Source: an uncultured Clostridia bacterium (GTDB lineage: Bacteria; Bacillota; Clostridia; Christensenellales; CAG-917). Taken from it: DNA of 5,878 nucleotides. The notes beneath the pieces are model-generated. The model was not told the origin of the DNA, made no database searches, and saw only the letters and a program-made list of their open reading frames with translations. How positions within the stretch are numbered: the first letter of the stretch is position 1; each line of letters begins with the position of its first letter. Shown piece after piece: positions 5,328 through 5,878 of the stretch. The DNA lies in contig CALGEU010000146.1 in the NCBI GenBank assembly GCA_937881285.1, forward strand, positions 1 to 5,878, written 5' to 3'. The position numbers and the translations under genes are program-made.

Positions 5328-5878
5328 ATGACGCAATACGAAAACGTACACATTCTCGACCATCCGCTCATCCGCCACAAAGTGGCAATCATAAGAGACA
5401 AAAACACTTCCACCAAACAATTCAGAGAAGTCATCGGGGAAATCGCAACTCTCATGGCGTTTGAAGCGTTCAAAGACGTTCCCACTCAAAAAATCGTAGT
5501 GGAAACTCCGCTCGAAACCGTCGAACAAACCGTCGTCAAAGAAAACTCGATTGCAATCGTCCCCATTCTCCGTGCAGGACTCGGCATGGTGGACGGCATA
5601 CTCACGCTTTTCCCCGCAGCAAAAGTCGGACATATCGGAATGTACCGCAACGAAGAAACTCTTGAACCGCAAGAGTACTATTGCAAACTTCCTCAAGGCA
5701 TCGAAGACAAAGTCGTTATGCTCGTAGACCCGATGCTCGCAACAGGTGGCAGCGCAATCGACGCAATCACGCTTCTCAAAAAACGCGGATGCAAACACAT
5801 CAAATTCCTTGCCATCATCGGCGCACCCGAAGGAGTCGAAAAAGTTCACGCCGCTCATCCCGACGTTGAAGTTTACGT
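5328..5878 (+). CDS. upp: Uracil phosphoribosyltransferase, 3' end outside the window
   Basis: Cytoplasmic enzyme that joins uracil to PRPP, giving UMP and pyrophosphate in pyrimidine salvage. The visible 183 residues align from the first codons with bacterial Upp (about 209 residues), so about 26 are missing. Signatures: HPLIRHKVAIIRD (12-24) at the N-terminus, STKQFREV (28-35), VPILRAGLGMVDG (78-90), GMYRNEETLEP (104-114), and the PRPP-binding loop VDPMLATGGSA (133-143), followed by GAPEGVEKVHAAHPDVEVY (165-183). The uracil-binding C-terminal segment (usually near a YIVPGLGDAGDR-type motif) lies beyond the window. All visible catalytic features are intact. It follows the permease, so uracil can be trapped as UMP as it enters, and it would share any attenuation control at 3561-3588. 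Confidence 0.97.
   Translation, partial: MTQYENVHILDHPLIRHKVAIIRDKNTSTKQFREVIGEIATLMAFEAFKDVPTQKIVVETPLETVEQTVVKENSIAIVPILRAGLGMVDGILTLFPAAKVGHIGMYRNEETLEPQEYYCKLPQGIEDKVVMLVDPMLATGGSAIDAITLLKKRGCKHIKFLAIIGAPEGVEKVHAAHPDVEVY

Noticed and set aside
1..5878. CRISPR array, insertion sequence, tRNA or rRNA
   Set aside because: No regularly spaced repeats, transposase, terminal inverted repeats or tRNA-like cloverleaf were seen on either strand.

Overview
The window reads as an ordinary chromosomal stretch of a low-to-mid GC Gram-positive bacterium, most likely of the Clostridia (Bacillota). The basis is the clostridial look of the guanine deaminase, the PflX-type radical SAM protein and the uracil permease, strong AGGAG-type ribosome binding sites, and short same-strand operons. 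This placement comes from family resemblance recalled from memory, not from a search. All recognised genes are on the + strand.

Left block (1 to about 3293): the C-terminal three quarters of a guanine deaminase (guaD), then an FAD-dependent oxidoreductase of the geranylgeranyl-reductase-like group, then, 11 bases further on, a PflX-type (COG1313) radical SAM protein. The 88-base gap after guaD holds a perfect TATAAT overlapping the guaD stop codon and a hairpin. The oxidoreductase and radical SAM genes are close enough to be co-transcribed and probably translationally coupled.

Middle non-coding block (3294 to 3660): this is the most interesting part. It contains A-rich, dyad-rich DNA, a good promoter (TTGCGC, 17-base spacer, TAACAT with an upstream TG), a well-placed GGAG, a 37-codon open reading frame, and a textbook rho-independent terminator beginning 3 bases after that frame's stop codon. 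No convincing second promoter lies between the terminator and the permease. The layout therefore resembles a transcription attenuator with a leader peptide, of the kind known for pyrBI and pyrE in E. coli. It could also be a free-standing small-protein gene.

Right block (3661 to 5878): a uracil/xanthine-type permease (NCS2 family) with an unusual insert and a long acidic C-terminal tail, followed 17 bases later by uracil phosphoribosyltransferase (upp), cut off by the window end. Together they import uracil and convert it to UMP. With guaD, the window carries parts of both purine and pyrimidine salvage. I see no mobile element, CRISPR array, tRNA or rRNA, and no clear sign of a wholly new system. 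The candidate attenuator is the point most worth testing.
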